Shown here one piece after another: positions 42,090 to 52,753 of a DNA stretch of 64,000 bases. The notes below the pieces were generated by a model, which had not been told where the DNA came from, did no database searches, and worked only from the letters and a program-made list of their open reading frames with translations. The position numbers and the translations under genes were made by a program. Each line of letters begins with the position of its first letter. The first letter of the stretch is position 1. Origin of the DNA: Streptomyces venezuelae (GTDB lineage Bacteria > Actinomycetota > Actinomycetes > Streptomycetales > Streptomycetaceae); NCBI RefSeq assembly GCF_008642335.1, contig NZ_CP029191.1, positions 2,294,001 to 2,358,000 on the forward strand. Direction: 5' to 3'.

Positions 42090-43364
42090 ATGACGGACCA
42101 CGGCGGCGGCGCGCCCGCCCTCCTGCGGCGCCGCCTCGCCCCCGAGGCGCACCGCGGCAACGCGCTGCACCCGGGCGCGTGGTGGGTGTGGGCCATCGGC
42201 CTCGGCACGGCTGCGTCCCGCACGACCAATCCGCTGCTGCTCGGTCTGCTGATCGGCGTCGCGGGCTATGTGGTGGCGGCGCGGCGGACGTCGGCGCCGT
42301 GGGCGAAGTCGTACGGCGCGTTCGTGAAGCTGGGCCTGGTGGTCATCGCGATCCGCCTCCTCTTCGCGATCGTGCTCGGCTCGCCGATCCCCGGCACGCA
42401 CGTCGTCGTGACGCTGCCGGAGGTGCCGCTGCCGGAGTGGGCGAGGGGCGTGCGGATCGGCGGGCGGGTGACGGCGGAGGGCCTGCTGTTCGCCCTCTAC
42501 GACGGCATCCGCCTCGCGGGCCTGCTGATCTGCGTCGGCGCGGCGAACGCGCTGGCCAGTCCGGCGCGGCTGCTGAAGTCGCTGCCGGGTGCGCTGTACG
42601 AGGTCGGGGTGGCGGTCGTCGTGGCGATGGCGTTCGCGCCGAACCTGATCGTGGACGTCCAGCGTCTGCGCGCGGCACGGCGTCTGCGCGGCCGCCCCGA
42701 CCGCGGCATCCGGGGCCTCCTCCAGGTCGGCCTTCCCGTCCTCGAAGGCGCGCTGGAGCGGTCGGTCGCGCTGGCCGCGGCGATGGACGCGCGCGGCTTC
42801 GGCCGCACGTCCCCCGTCCCGGCGGCGGTCCGCAGGGCGACGGCCATCCTGACCCTCGGCGGTCTCATGGGCGTCTGCGTGGGTACGTACGGTCTGCTGA
42901 CCGCCCAGGGCACGTCCTACGGCCTGCCCGCCCTGGCCGTCGGGCTCGCCTCCGCACTGGCGGGCCTGCGCCTCGGCGGCCGCCGCTCGGTGCGCACGCG
43001 CTACCGCCCCGACCCGTGGGGCCCCCGGGCCTGGCTGGTCGCCGGGTCCGGGGTCGCGGTGGCGGCCCTGACGATCTGGGCGACGACGCACGACCCGGCG
43101 TCCCTCCACCCGGGAGTCGTCCCCCTGGTGGCTCCGACCCTGCCGCTGTGGCCCGCGGCGGCGGCGCTGATCGGCCTGCTCCCGGCGTTCGTGGCACCGG
43201 TGCCGCCGGACAACACCCGCCCCACCGCACCCGCGAACACACCGCTCCCCGAGCCTCCCCGGGCGCATCCGTCCGCCGCCGCCTGGCGTACGCGGCCGCC
43301 CACTGCCACTGCCGGGCCCCCGCCCCCGGCCCCCTCCCCCACTTCCTCCGAGGAGACCTCATGA
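42090..43364 (+). CDS. ECF transporter transmembrane (T) component
   Basis: This 424-residue EcfT-like protein has about six to eight membrane segments. Cytoplasmic coupling motifs are visible in VDVQRLRAARRLRGRP and SVALAAAMDARGFGRT (the A-R-G type motifs that grip the ATPases). The last 50 residues are Pro/Ala/Thr-rich. ATG 42090 is preceded by no good ribosome binding site, so the start is less sure. Its TGA overlaps the ATG of the dual ATPase gene as ATGA. It belongs to the riboswitch-controlled operon. Confidence 0.88.
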   Translation: MTDHGGGAPALLRRRLAPEAHRGNALHPGAWWVWAIGLGTAASRTTNPLLLGLLIGVAGYVVAARRTSAPWAKSYGAFVKLGLVVIAIRLLFAIVLGSPIPGTHVVVTLPEVPLPEWARGVRIGGRVTAEGLLFALYDGIRLAGLLICVGAANALASPARLLKSLPGALYEVGVAVVVAMAFAPNLIVDVQRLRAARRLRGRPDRGIRGLLQVGLPVLEGALERSVALAAAMDARGFGRTSPVPAAVRRATAILTLGGLMGVCVGTYGLLTAQGTSYGLPALAVGLASALAGLRLGGRRSVRTRYRPDPWGPRAWLVAGSGVAVAALTIWATTHDPASLHPGVVPLVAPTLPLWPAAAALIGLLPAFVAPVPPDNTRPTAPANTPLPEPPRAHPSAAAWRTRPPTATAGPPPPAPSPTSSEETS

Positions 43365-45154
43365 TCCGCTTCGAGGACGTCTCGGTGACCTACGACGGGG
43401 CGCCCGGGCCCACCGTCCGGGGCGTCGACCTCACCGTCCCCGAGGGTGAGCTCGTGTTGCTCGTCGGGCCGTCCGGGGTCGGGAAGTCGACGTTGCTCGG
43501 GACCGTCAGCGGGCTCGTGCCGCACTTCACCGGGGGCACCCTGCGCGGGCGCGTGACCGTGGCGGGGCGCGACACCCGTACGCACAAGCCGCGTGAGCTC
43601 GCCGACGTCGTCGGGACGGTGGGCCAGGACCCGCTCTCGCACTTCGTGACGGACACCGTCGAGGACGAGCTGGCGTACGGGATGGAGTCGCTGGGGCTCG
43701 CCCCGGACGTGATGCGGCGGCGCGTCGAGGAGACCCTCGACCTGCTCGGCCTCGCCGACCTGCGCGACCGGCCCATCGCCACCCTCTCCGGCGGCCAGCA
43801 GCAGCGCGTCGCCATCGGCTCGGTCCTCACCCCGCACCCCCGGGTCCTCGTCCTCGACGAGCCGACGTCGGCCCTCGACCCCGCCGCGGCCGAAGAGGTC
43901 CTCGCCGTGCTCCAGCGACTCGTGCACGACCTCGGTACGACCGTGCTGATGGCCGAGCACCGCCTGGAGCGGGTCGTGCAGTACGCGGACCAGGTGCTGC
44001 TGCTCGCCGCGCCGGGCGAGGCACCGGTACTCGGCGACCCGGCCGCGCTGATGGCCCGCTCCCCCGTCTACCCGCCGGTCGTCGCCCTCGGCCGCCTCGC
44101 GGGCTGGTCACCGCTGCCGCTGACGGTGCGGGACGCGCGACGCAGGGCGGACACGCTGAGGGCGCGCCTCGCGGACGCGAACCCACGAAGGGAGGCCGAG
44201 GGGCCCGATGGGCAGGACGCGGGCCGCCGGCGACCGAAGCGCCGCGAGACCCGCACGGCCCCGGCACCGCAGGAGATCGACTCGACCGCCGCCCAGCCGC
44301 GAAGCGACGTGCCGGGCGGCGGTCGGCGATGGTCACGGCCGCGCAAGGAACGTGCGGTGACTGCGCCGCGCGAGGCGGGCGCCGCCTTCGTCGAGCGGCT
44401 GGCCGTGCGACGGGGGCGCGTCGAGGCGTTGCGGCGTGTGGATCTCGTCGTCACCCCCGGCGAGACCGTCGCCCTGATGGGGCGCAACGGCGCCGGGAAG
44501 TCCACGCTCCTGTCCGCCCTCGTCGGCCTCCTCGAACCCGCGTCGGGCACCGTCCGCGTCGGCGGCGTCGTCCCCCACCGCACGCCGCCGCGGCAGCTGA
44601 TCCGGCACGTCGGTCTGGTCCCGCAGGAACCGCGCGACCTGCTGTACGCGGACACCGTGGCCGCCGAGTGCGCGGCCGCCGACCACGACGCGGACGCGCC
44701 GCCCGGCACCTGCCGCGCCCTGGTGGACGAGCTGCTGCCGGGCATCGCTGACGACACGCACCCCCGCGACCTCTCCGAGGGCCAGCGGCTGACGCTCGCC
44801 CTGGCCATCGTCCTGACCACGCGCCCGCCGCTGCTGCTCCTGGACGAGCCGACCCGCGGCCTCGACTACGCGGCCAAGACCCGTCTCGTCGCCATCCTGC
44901 GCGGGCTCGCCGCCGAGGGGCACGCGATCCTGCTCGCCACGCACGACGTGGAGCTGGCCGCCGAGATCGCCCACCGCGTCGTGATCCTCGCGGACGGCGA
45001 GATCGTCGCGGACGGCCCGACCGAGCAGATCGTCGTCTCGTCGCCGTCCTTCGCGCCGCAGGTCACCAAGATCCTGGCGCCGCAGGAGTGGCTGACGGTC
45101 TCCGAGGTGCGCCGGGCCCTGGGCACGGGCGGGAGCGGGGGCGAGACCTCGTGA
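43361..45154 (+). CDS. ECF transporter dual ATP-binding protein
   Basis: The protein has 597 residues with two ABC ATPase domains in one chain. Domain 1 (about 1-260) has Walker A VGPSGVGKST, signature TLSGGQQQR and Walker B VLVLDEPTSALD. A charged linker of about 80 residues follows. Domain 2 (about 345-570) has Walker [11 protein letters not shown], signature DLSEGQRLT and Walker B LLLLDEPTRGLD. It energises vitamin uptake. Its ATG and stop overlap both neighbours, so the T, A and S components are translated as a unit. Confidence 0.93.
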   Translation: MIRFEDVSVTYDGAPGPTVRGVDLTVPEGELVLLVGPSGVGKSTLLGTVSGLVPHFTGGTLRGRVTVAGRDTRTHKPRELADVVGTVGQDPLSHFVTDTVEDELAYGMESLGLAPDVMRRRVEETLDLLGLADLRDRPIATLSGGQQQRVAIGSVLTPHPRVLVLDEPTSALDPAAAEEVLAVLQRLVHDLGTTVLMAEHRLERVVQYADQVLLLAAPGEAPVLGDPAALMARSPVYPPVVALGRLAGWSPLPLTVRDARRRADTLRARLADANPRREAEGPDGQDAGRRRPKRRETRTAPAPQEIDSTAAQPRSDVPGGGRRWSRPRKERAVTAPREAGAAFVERLAVRRGRVEALRRVDLVVTPGETVALMGRNGAGKSTLLSALVGLLEPASGTVRVGGVVPHRTPPRQLIRHVGLVPQEPRDLLYADTVAAECAAADHDADAPPGTCRALVDELLPGIADDTHPRDLSEGQRLTLALAIVLTTRPPLLLLDEPTRGLDYAAKTRLVAILRGLAAEGHAILLATHDVELAAEIAHRVVILADGEIVADGPTEQIVVSSPSFAPQVTKILAPQEWLTVSEVRRALGTGGSGGETS

Positions 45155-45987
45155 CGGTTGTCCCCAAGGCCCGCCCACACGTCCGCCCCATCCGCCTCGG
45201 GCGCCGTTCCATCGCCGCGCTCGCCCTGGTCAGCGCCGTCGGCGTGGCCGCGTTCGGGTGGCCGCTGCTGGCCGCGGGCGACTCGGGGCTCAGCGAGCAC
45301 GCGCAGGACGCGCCCTGGCTGTTCGCCGCGCTGCTTCCGCTGTTGCTCGCCGTCGTCGTGGCGACCATCGCGGACGTCGGGCTGGACGCGAAGGCCATCG
45401 CGATGCTCGGCGTGCTCGCCGCCGCGGGCGCCGCGCTGCGGCCGCTGGGCGCGGGGACGGCGGGCATCGAGCCGATGTTCTTCCTGATGGTGCTGAGCGG
45501 ACGCGTGCTGGGGCCGGGCTTCGGGTTCGTGCTGGGGGCCGTGTCGATGTTCGCGTCGGCGCTCCTGACGGGCGGCGTGGGGCCGTGGATGCCGTTCCAG
45601 ATGCTGTCGATGGGCTGGGTCTGCATGGGCGCGGGGCTGCTCCCCGGCCACGAGAGCCTGCGGGGGCGGGGCGAGCTGTGGCTGCTCGCGGGGTACGGGG
45701 CGGTGGCCTCCGTGCTGTACGGCACGGTGATGAACCTCCAGGGCTGGCCCTACCTCGGCGGCCTCGCCACCGGCGTCTCCTTCGTGCCGGGCGACCCCCT
45801 CGTGGAGAACCTGGGCCGGTTCGTCGCGTACTGCCTGGCGACCTCGCTGGGCTGGGACCTGCCGCGCGCGGTCGTCACCGTGCTGCTGAGCCTCGCGCTC
45901 GGCCCCGCCGTCCTGAAGGCGCTGCGCCGGGCCACACGCCGGGCCGCGTTCGAGGCGCCGGTCACATTCGAGGCGCCGGAGGCGTAG
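45151..45987 (+). CDS. ECF transporter substrate-specific (S) component
   Basis: This 278-residue integral membrane protein has about six segments and ECF S-component features such as GIEPMFFLMVLSGRVLGPGF and GALSM-like FVLGAVSMFASALLTGGVGPW. GTG 45151 overlaps the ATPase stop as GTGA. It decides what is imported. The cobalamin riboswitch at the head of the operon points to cobalamin or a precursor; the protein does not look like CbiM, which has a cobalt-binding N-terminal His. This is the last gene of the five-gene operon. Confidence 0.88.
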   Translation: MTVVPKARPHVRPIRLGRRSIAALALVSAVGVAAFGWPLLAAGDSGLSEHAQDAPWLFAALLPLLLAVVVATIADVGLDAKAIAMLGVLAAAGAALRPLGAGTAGIEPMFFLMVLSGRVLGPGFGFVLGAVSMFASALLTGGVGPWMPFQMLSMGWVCMGAGLLPGHESLRGRGELWLLAGYGAVASVLYGTVMNLQGWPYLGGLATGVSFVPGDPLVENLGRFVAYCLATSLGWDLPRAVVTVLLSLALGPAVLKALRRATRRAAFEAPVTFEAPEA

Positions 45988-46332
45988 GGGGACCGACGCG
46001 TTCCGTTACATCCAGGGCGCTCCCGAGTGAGGCGGCCCACAGGACGTTGGTCCTCTACTAAGGAGGCCCGTAGATCACGTTCCTTGATGTGCATGCGTCA
46101 ATCACCGCGCTGACCTGCGCATTGAGAGCCAGGTCACACGAAGGACATTCGTCTCGGATGCGACTTCCACTAGTAAATGGGGTCATTGCGGCGGCGTAAC
46201 AGCCCTGCTTCTCTGGATGAGTCGCACGGCGCCGACAGCCCACCCGGGCCTCGGCGCCGCCGCATGTCCCCCGCACTTCCGTGTCGGACGGCGTGCACCG
46301 CGACAGCCCCGTTCCCCACCGGAAGGTCCTCT
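45988..46332. other. 345-bp leader region with lower GC, no gene seen
   Basis: The middle of this gap (about 46040-46210) has a visibly lower GC content than its surroundings and no coding signal. A perfect TGACCTG/CAGGTCA inverted repeat lies at 46112-46137. Since the next gene encodes a secreted cell-wall enzyme, a long promoter or regulated leader is likely. I cannot match it to a known riboswitch by eye. Confidence 0.6.
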
Positions 46333-46788
46333 GTGTCCGCCTCGCTCATCCGCCGCATCGCTTCCCCGAAGAAGGCCATCACCGGCGGCCTCGTCGCCGC
46401 CGCCGCTACCGGCATGGTCTTCGCCGCGGCCCCGGCCCAGGCAGCCACCCCGACCACCGCGAAGGCCGCCGCCCCGGCCGCCGCTCCCGCCGCCGCCCCC
46501 GCGTCCGCCAAGGCGATCGCCAAGAAGAAGATCCCGGACCCGGCGCAGTTCGCCGCGTTCGACAAGATCGTCTCGCACGAGAGCGGCTGGAACCCGAGCG
46601 CCACGAACTCCTCCTCCGGCGCCTACGGTCTGGTCCAGGCCCTGCCCGCCTCGAAGATGGCGTCGGCGGGCTCGGACTGGAAGACCAACCCGGAGACCCA
46701 GATCGAGTGGGGTCTGAAGTACATGAACGACCGCTACGGCAGCCCCGTCGGCGCGTGGAACCACTGGCAGGCGAACGGCTGGTACTGA
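46333..46788 (+). CDS. Secreted transglycosylase-like cell-wall enzyme
   Basis: This 151-residue exported protein has a signal peptide (about 1-38, VVFAAAPAQA-like cleavage in FAAAPAQAATP), a short Ala/Pro linker, and a compact catalytic domain (about 68-151). The domain carries the catalytic Glu in FDKIVSHESGWNPSATNS, then SGAYGLVQALPASKM and an end AWNHWQANGWY. This is the lytic transglycosylase/aggregation-promoting-factor C-terminal type common in Streptomyces. GTG 46333 has GGAAGG six bases upstream. It is followed by a very strong terminator. Confidence 0.88.
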   Translation: MSASLIRRIASPKKAITGGLVAAAATGMVFAAAPAQAATPTTAKAAAPAAAPAAAPASAKAIAKKKIPDPAQFAAFDKIVSHESGWNPSATNSSSGAYGLVQALPASKMASAGSDWKTNPETQIEWGLKYMNDRYGSPVGAWNHWQANGWY

Positions 46789-46823
46789 GCAGCCGGCGCG
46801 AACCGCCCCTGAGAACCGCCACG

Positions 46824-46862
46824 GAAAGAGGCGGCAACCCCCCGCGGGTTGCCGCCTCTTTC
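46824..46862. terminator. 17-bp perfect terminator hairpin
   Basis: GAAAGAGGCGGCAACCC pairs perfectly with GGGTTGCCGCCTCTTTC around a five-base loop. The A-rich and T-rich flanks make it a bidirectional terminator between convergent genes. Confidence 0.92.
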
Positions 46863-46877
46863 ACGTACCGCCTACGC

Positions 46878-48161
46878 CTACGACCCCACCCGCGCGAACC
46901 ACCGCGCGATCTTCGGTGCCGCCTTCCCCACCGACCGCATGTGCGGCACCGCGCCCTGGTCCAGGACCGGTGCCCGCACCCCGTGCGCGGCGAGGGTCGC
47001 CGCGCAGCTGCGGGCGTTCTGGATGGGTACGTCGGTGTCGCCGCGCGCGGCGTAGAGCCGTACCGGAGCCGCCGGCTTCCAGTCGCAGAAGCCGTCGTTC
47101 GCCGCCAGGGCCTCCTTCAGGCCGCCCGTCGGCCGCTGGACGCGTTCGTAGAAGGCGGGCGTGAGCAGTTCCTTCACCGTCTTGGGCAGCGCGGGCAGGA
47201 CCTGCTCCTCGGTGTGCCCGCCGTCGAAGAGCCGCTCGATCCGGTCCGCGTAGGGCGCGCGGAACGCGTCCGAGGGGTCTTTGTAGATCGGGTGCAGGCG
47301 GTTCTGGGCGACCAGGAAGTACGAGAGGTAGAAGACGGCGCTGGTGTCGTTGACCCGGCCGTCGAAGAGGGCGGGCATCTCCTCGCCGGACAGGTCGTAG
47401 GGGCCGCTGACCGGCGCGACGGCCCGCAGGGTGAACCCGGCGAGTCCGCGGTCCGCCTCCCGCGCGAGGGCCATCGTCACCTGGCCGCCCTGCGAGAAGC
47501 CGGTGAGGTACAGGTCGCCCGAGAGGGTGCGCCCCTCGCGCCGGGCCGCGGTGCGCGAGGCGCGCAGCATGTCCTCGGAGGCGGTGACCGCCGAGCGCGC
47601 GTCCATGTACGGGTGGACGCCGGGGCCCTTGCCGAGCCCGAGGTAGTCCGGCGCCGCGACGGCCTTGCCCGCGGCGGCGTGGAGGTAGGGGCTGAGCCGC
47701 CCGGAGTCCTCGGCGACCGAGGGGGCGTAGTCGCGGTGGACCATCGTGCCGTGGGCGTCGGAGACGAGACCGAGGGCGCGATCCCGCGGGGTCTTGGGCA
47801 GCACGAACAGACCGGTGGCGGTGGTCGGGCGGCCCTGGGTGTCGACGGTGCGGTAGGTGAGGCGGTACGCCCGCACGCCGTACCGCACCGTCTCCGTGCC
47901 GAACTTGCCCTTCTTCAGGAAGGCGGCCACCTCGGCGCGGCTCAGGTCGGCGACCGGGGTGACGCGCAGGAGGGCGCCCCGGTCGGAGTGGTGCGCGACG
48001 GCGGGGCGGGTCCCGGCGTCCTCGGCGCCCTGTGCGGCGGGCGCGGCGGTGAGTCCGGCGAGGCCCGCGAGCATCAGCGCGGCGAGGGCGGCGCCCCCTC
48101 GGCGTACGGAACGGACGCGACGGGTCGTGGAGTCGGCGGTGTTCGTGCACTCGGCGTTCAT
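46878..48161 (-). CDS. Secreted alpha/beta-hydrolase (secretory lipase-like)
   Basis: This 427-residue exported hydrolase has a signal peptide (about 20-45, ending APAAQGAED). Its nucleophile Ser lies in TGFSQGGQV, an acid in AARGDTDVPI and a His in GAVPHMRSV, so the triad is complete. The pattern APDYLGLGKGPGVHPYMDARS matches secretory lipase/prolyl-aminopeptidase-like lipases of actinomycetes. It likely cleaves esters of fatty acids outside the cell. ATG 48161 lacks a good ribosome binding site. The hexanucleotide repeat lies between its start and the thiolase stop, in what must be its promoter region. Confidence 0.85.
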   Translation of the reverse strand: MNAECTNTADSTTRRVRSVRRGGAALAALMLAGLAGLTAAPAAQGAEDAGTRPAVAHHSDRGALLRVTPVADLSRAEVAAFLKKGKFGTETVRYGVRAYRLTYRTVDTQGRPTTATGLFVLPKTPRDRALGLVSDAHGTMVHRDYAPSVAEDSGRLSPYLHAAAGKAVAAPDYLGLGKGPGVHPYMDARSAVTASEDMLRASRTAARREGRTLSGDLYLTGFSQGGQVTMALAREADRGLAGFTLRAVAPVSGPYDLSGEEMPALFDGRVNDTSAVFYLSYFLVAQNRLHPIYKDPSDAFRAPYADRIERLFDGGHTEEQVLPALPKTVKELLTPAFYERVQRPTGGLKEALAANDGFCDWKPAAPVRLYAARGDTDVPIQNARSCAATLAAHGVRAPVLDQGAVPHMRSVGKAAPKIARWFARVGS

Positions 48162-48256
48162 GGGTACGACGTTACGAAGAGTCACCGCGCGGGCGACATC
48201 CGAGAACCCCCCGGCCACGAGGTGTACCTGACGCCACCCGCGTACGCCGCCTGGAG

Positions 48257-49726
<1,470 letters not shown>

Positions 49727-49776
49727 AAATACGAGTGACCCGACCGTCGGAAATCAGCCCACGCCTGGAGTTGCCG

Positions 49777-51024
49777 ATGCCCTGTCCCGCGCTGCCCGAC
49801 GGGTTCGACTTCACCGACCCCGACCTGCTCCAAGAACGCGTGCCCCTGCCGGAGTTCGCCCGGCTGCGGCAGACGGAACCGGTGCGCTGGATCGCCCAGC
49901 CGCCGCGGATATCCGGCTACGACGACGCGGGCTACTGGGCCGTCACACGGCACGAGGACGTCAAGTACGTCTCCACGCACCCGGAGTTGTACTCCTCCAA
50001 CCTCAACACCGCGATCATCCGCTTCAACGAGACGATCACCCGGGACCAGATCGAGGTCCAGAAGATGATCATGCTCAACATGGACCCGCCCGAGCACACC
50101 CGGGTCCGCCAGATCGTGCAGCGCGGCTTCACCCCGCGCGCCATCCGCTCGCTGGAGGACGCGCTGCGCGCCCGCGCCGGGTCCATCGTCGAGACGGCCC
50201 TTGCGAACGCGGGCCCCGACGGGTCCTTCGACTTCGTCACGAACGTCGCATCCGAGCTGCCGCTGCAGGCCATCGCCGAGCTCATCGGCGTACCCCAGGC
50301 GGACCGCTCCAAGATCTTCGACTGGTCGAACAAGATGGCGGCGTACGACGACCCGGAGTACGCCATCACCGAGGAGGTCGGCGCCGAGGCCGCGATGGAG
50401 ATCGTCTCCTACGCGATGAACCTCGCCGCCGCCCGCAAGGAGTGCCCCGCCAAGGACATCGTCAGCCAGCTGGTGGCCGCCGAGGACGAGGGCAACCTCT
50501 CCTCCGACGAGTTCGGCTTCTTCGTCATCCTGCTCGCCGTGGCCGGCAACGAGACCACCCGCAACGCCATCACCCACGGCATGCACGCCCTCCTGACCCA
50601 CCCGGAGCAGTGGGAGCTCTACAAGCGCGAGCGCCCGGCGACCACGGCGGAGGAGATCGTGCGCTGGGCGACCCCCGTCGTCTCCTTCCAGCGCACCGCC
50701 ACCCAGGACACGGAGCTCGGCGGCGCACGGATCAAGAAGGGCGACCGGGTCGGCGTCTTCTACTCCTCGGCCAACCACGACCCCGACGTGTTCGAATCAC
50801 CGGAGAAGTTCGATGTCACCCGCGACCCCAACCCGCACCTCGGCTTCGGCGGCGGAGGCCCGCACTTCTGCCTCGGCAAGTCCCTCGCGGTCCTGGAGAT
50901 CAACCTCATCTTCAACGCCATCGCCGACGCCATGCCGGACCTGCACCTCACCGGCGACCCGCGCAGACTCCGCTCGGCCTGGCTGAACGGCGTCAAGGAG
51001 CTCCGAGTCAGCACGCGGACGTGA
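49777..51024 (+). CDS. cyp125: Cytochrome P450 CYP125 (steroid C26-hydroxylase type)
   Basis: This 415-residue P450 has the I-helix motif AVAGNETTRNAI, the ExxR motif in EEIVRWATPVVSFQRTA, and the haem-ligand loop FGGGGPHFCLGKSLA. The N-terminal LPDGFDFTDPDLLQERVPLPEFA and the block VQKMIMLNMDPPEHTR follow mycobacterial CYP125 almost residue for residue. CYP125 oxidises the cholesterol side chain at C26 through alcohol and aldehyde to acid. ATG 49777 has GGAG six bases upstream. It is divergent from the FadA5-like gene, with two candidate operators in the promoter. The ferredoxin at 36.9 kb is a plausible electron donor. Confidence 0.9.
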   Translation: MPCPALPDGFDFTDPDLLQERVPLPEFARLRQTEPVRWIAQPPRISGYDDAGYWAVTRHEDVKYVSTHPELYSSNLNTAIIRFNETITRDQIEVQKMIMLNMDPPEHTRVRQIVQRGFTPRAIRSLEDALRARAGSIVETALANAGPDGSFDFVTNVASELPLQAIAELIGVPQADRSKIFDWSNKMAAYDDPEYAITEEVGAEAAMEIVSYAMNLAAARKECPAKDIVSQLVAAEDEGNLSSDEFGFFVILLAVAGNETTRNAITHGMHALLTHPEQWELYKRERPATTAEEIVRWATPVVSFQRTATQDTELGGARIKKGDRVGVFYSSANHDPDVFESPEKFDVTRDPNPHLGFGGGGPHFCLGKSLAVLEINLIFNAIADAMPDLHLTGDPRRLRSAWLNGVKELRVSTRT

Positions 51025-51121
51025 GGCCTATCAGGTCAATTACGTTTACGAAACCAACGTTTCCGTTGCATCCGACGTCTGGGGAAGTGAACCTTGCCTT
51101 CCCCGGACTCGAACGGAAACG

Positions 51122-52753
51122 GTGGCCGTGGCCTCTGCCGACGTAACGCTCGCCCCGTCCGACCGCACGTCCTCGGGCCGGAACTCACCCTTCCGGCCCT
51201 TCTTCCGGCGCCACCGCGTTCCCCTCCTGGCCACGCTCCCCACCCTTCCCCTGTACGTCGTGTGGGCGGCGTTCCTCGCCACGGGCGGCGGCGATCTCGC
51301 GGCGCAGGAGGCGTGGGCGCGGTTCGCGTCGGAGCACGGCACGGCCGCGTACAACCTCTTCTGGTACGGCGGCATGCACACCGCCAACTACAGCCTCATC
51401 TCGCCGTACCTGATGGCGGCGCTCGGCGTGCGGACCGTCACGGTGCTCTCCGGTGTCGCGGGCGCCTGGCTGGTCGCCGCGCTGATCGCGCGCTCCGGGA
51501 TCCGCAGGCCGCTGTGGCCCGCCGTGCTCGCGTCGCTCGCGGTGTGGTGCAACGTCGCATCGGGGCGTACGACCTTCGCGCTCGGCCTCGCCTTCGGCCT
51601 CGCGGCCTGCCTCGCGCTGGTGCGGCAGCGGCGCACGGTGGTCGCGGTGGTGTGCGCGGCGCTGGCCACGATGGGCTCCCCGGTGGCGGGGCTCTTCCTC
51701 GTCGTCGCGGGCGCGGGGTACTTCTTCGTACGCGACTGGGCGCGGTCGGCCGCGCTGATCCTGCCGCCGTTCCTGGTCGTCGGGGCGACCACGCTGCTCT
51801 TCCCGTTCACCGGCGAGCACCTGATGCCCTTCGACCGGATCTTCCCGCCCGTCCTGTTCAGCCTGGCGCTCATCGTCGCGGGCCCGCGCGAGTGGCGGGT
51901 GCTGCGGTGGGGCGCGGGCGTCTACGCGGCCGGGACCGTCCTGACGTATCTCATCCCCTCCCCCATCGGCACCAACGTCGAACGGCTCGCGGAGCTCGTG
52001 GGGCCCGCGCTGCTGCTCGCCGCGCTGCTCGTGCCGGGCCTCACCCGGGCCCGCAGGGTCGTCCTGACGGTGGCGCTCGTGCTGTCGTCGGCGTGGGTGA
52101 CGCAGAAGACCCTCGACGACCTCGCGGTGTCGACGAAGGTCCCGAAGTGGGCGGTCGACACGCACGGCGTGGTGCGGGAGCTGGAGCGCCTGGAGGCCAA
52201 CCGCACCCGCGTCGAGGTCGTCCCGACCCGCAACCACCGCGAGGCCACCGCGCTGGCCCCGTACGTGAACATGGCGCGCGGCTGGAACCGCCAGCTCGAC
52301 ATCGAGCGCGGGAGGCTCTTCTACGACGGTTCGTTCTCGGCCACCACCTACCGCGAGTGGCTCGACCGGTGGGCCGTCGGATACGTGGTGCTGCCCTCGG
52401 GCAAGCCGGACGGCTTCGCCGAGGACGAGGCGGCACTCGTGGCGAGCAGACCCACGTGGCTGAAGCCGGTGTGGAAGGACGAGCACTGGCAGATCTTCAA
52501 GGTGAAGGACCCGGTGCCGCTGGTCTCCGAGCCGGCGGCCGTCGTCCGCTCCACCGGGTCGAACGTGGTGGTGCGCGTGCCCAGGCGCGGCTCGGTGACG
52601 GTGCGGCTCGTGTACTCGCCGTGGCTCCGGGCGGAGGGGGCCTGCCTGAAGCCGCAGGGCGAGTTCACGCGCCTGTCGGTGCCCGCGCCCGGAACGTACG
52701 AGATCAGCTCGGGGTACGGCCCTTCGCGGAGCCGGTCCTCGACGTGCCGGTGA
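51122..52753 (+). CDS. Polytopic membrane protein, GT-C-like
   Basis: The protein has 543 residues, with about ten or eleven membrane segments in the first 330 and an extracytoplasmic C-terminal domain (about 335-543). The layout, with GGMHTANYSLISPYLMA after the first loop and a soluble beta-rich tail, recalls GT-C membrane glycosyltransferases, but I see no firm catalytic motif beyond scattered acidic residues. The start GTG 51122 is tentative; GTG 51128 is possible. Its last 50 bp overlap the convergent GT87/PAP2 gene. The neighbour suggests a role in polyprenyl-linked sugar or lipid metabolism of the envelope. Confidence 0.7.
   Translation: MAVASADVTLAPSDRTSSGRNSPFRPFFRRHRVPLLATLPTLPLYVVWAAFLATGGGDLAAQEAWARFASEHGTAAYNLFWYGGMHTANYSLISPYLMAALGVRTVTVLSGVAGAWLVAALIARSGIRRPLWPAVLASLAVWCNVASGRTTFALGLAFGLAACLALVRQRRTVVAVVCAALATMGSPVAGLFLVVAGAGYFFVRDWARSAALILPPFLVVGATTLLFPFTGEHLMPFDRIFPPVLFSLALIVAGPREWRVLRWGAGVYAAGTVLTYLIPSPIGTNVERLAELVGPALLLAALLVPGLTRARRVVLTVALVLSSAWVTQKTLDDLAVSTKVPKWAVDTHGVVRELERLEANRTRVEVVPTRNHREATALAPYVNMARGWNRQLDIERGRLFYDGSFSATTYREWLDRWAVGYVVLPSGKPDGFAEDEAALVASRPTWLKPVWKDEHWQIFKVKDPVPLVSEPAAVVRSTGSNVVVRVPRRGSVTVRLVYSPWLRAEGACLKPQGEFTRLSVPAPGTYEISSGYGPSRSRSSTCR

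Noticed and set aside
39957..43268. 1103-codon minus-strand open frame
   Set aside because: It is antisense to the riboswitch-controlled operon, which has clear domains. Composition is Arg/Gly-rich shadow.
46071..46084. Possible KstR-type site TAGATCACGTTCCT before the transglycosylase gene
   Set aside because: It has two mismatches to TnnAACnnGTTnnA, one in the core AAC, and the gene has no link to sterols.
45988..46332. Possible c-di-AMP (ydaO-type) riboswitch
   Set aside because: I could not find the conserved core elements; only context suggested it.
51050..51063. GAAAC-caac-GTTTC dyad before the GT-C-like gene
   Set aside because: The arms are only five bases and no second copy exists in the window. 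It may be an operator but cannot be supported.
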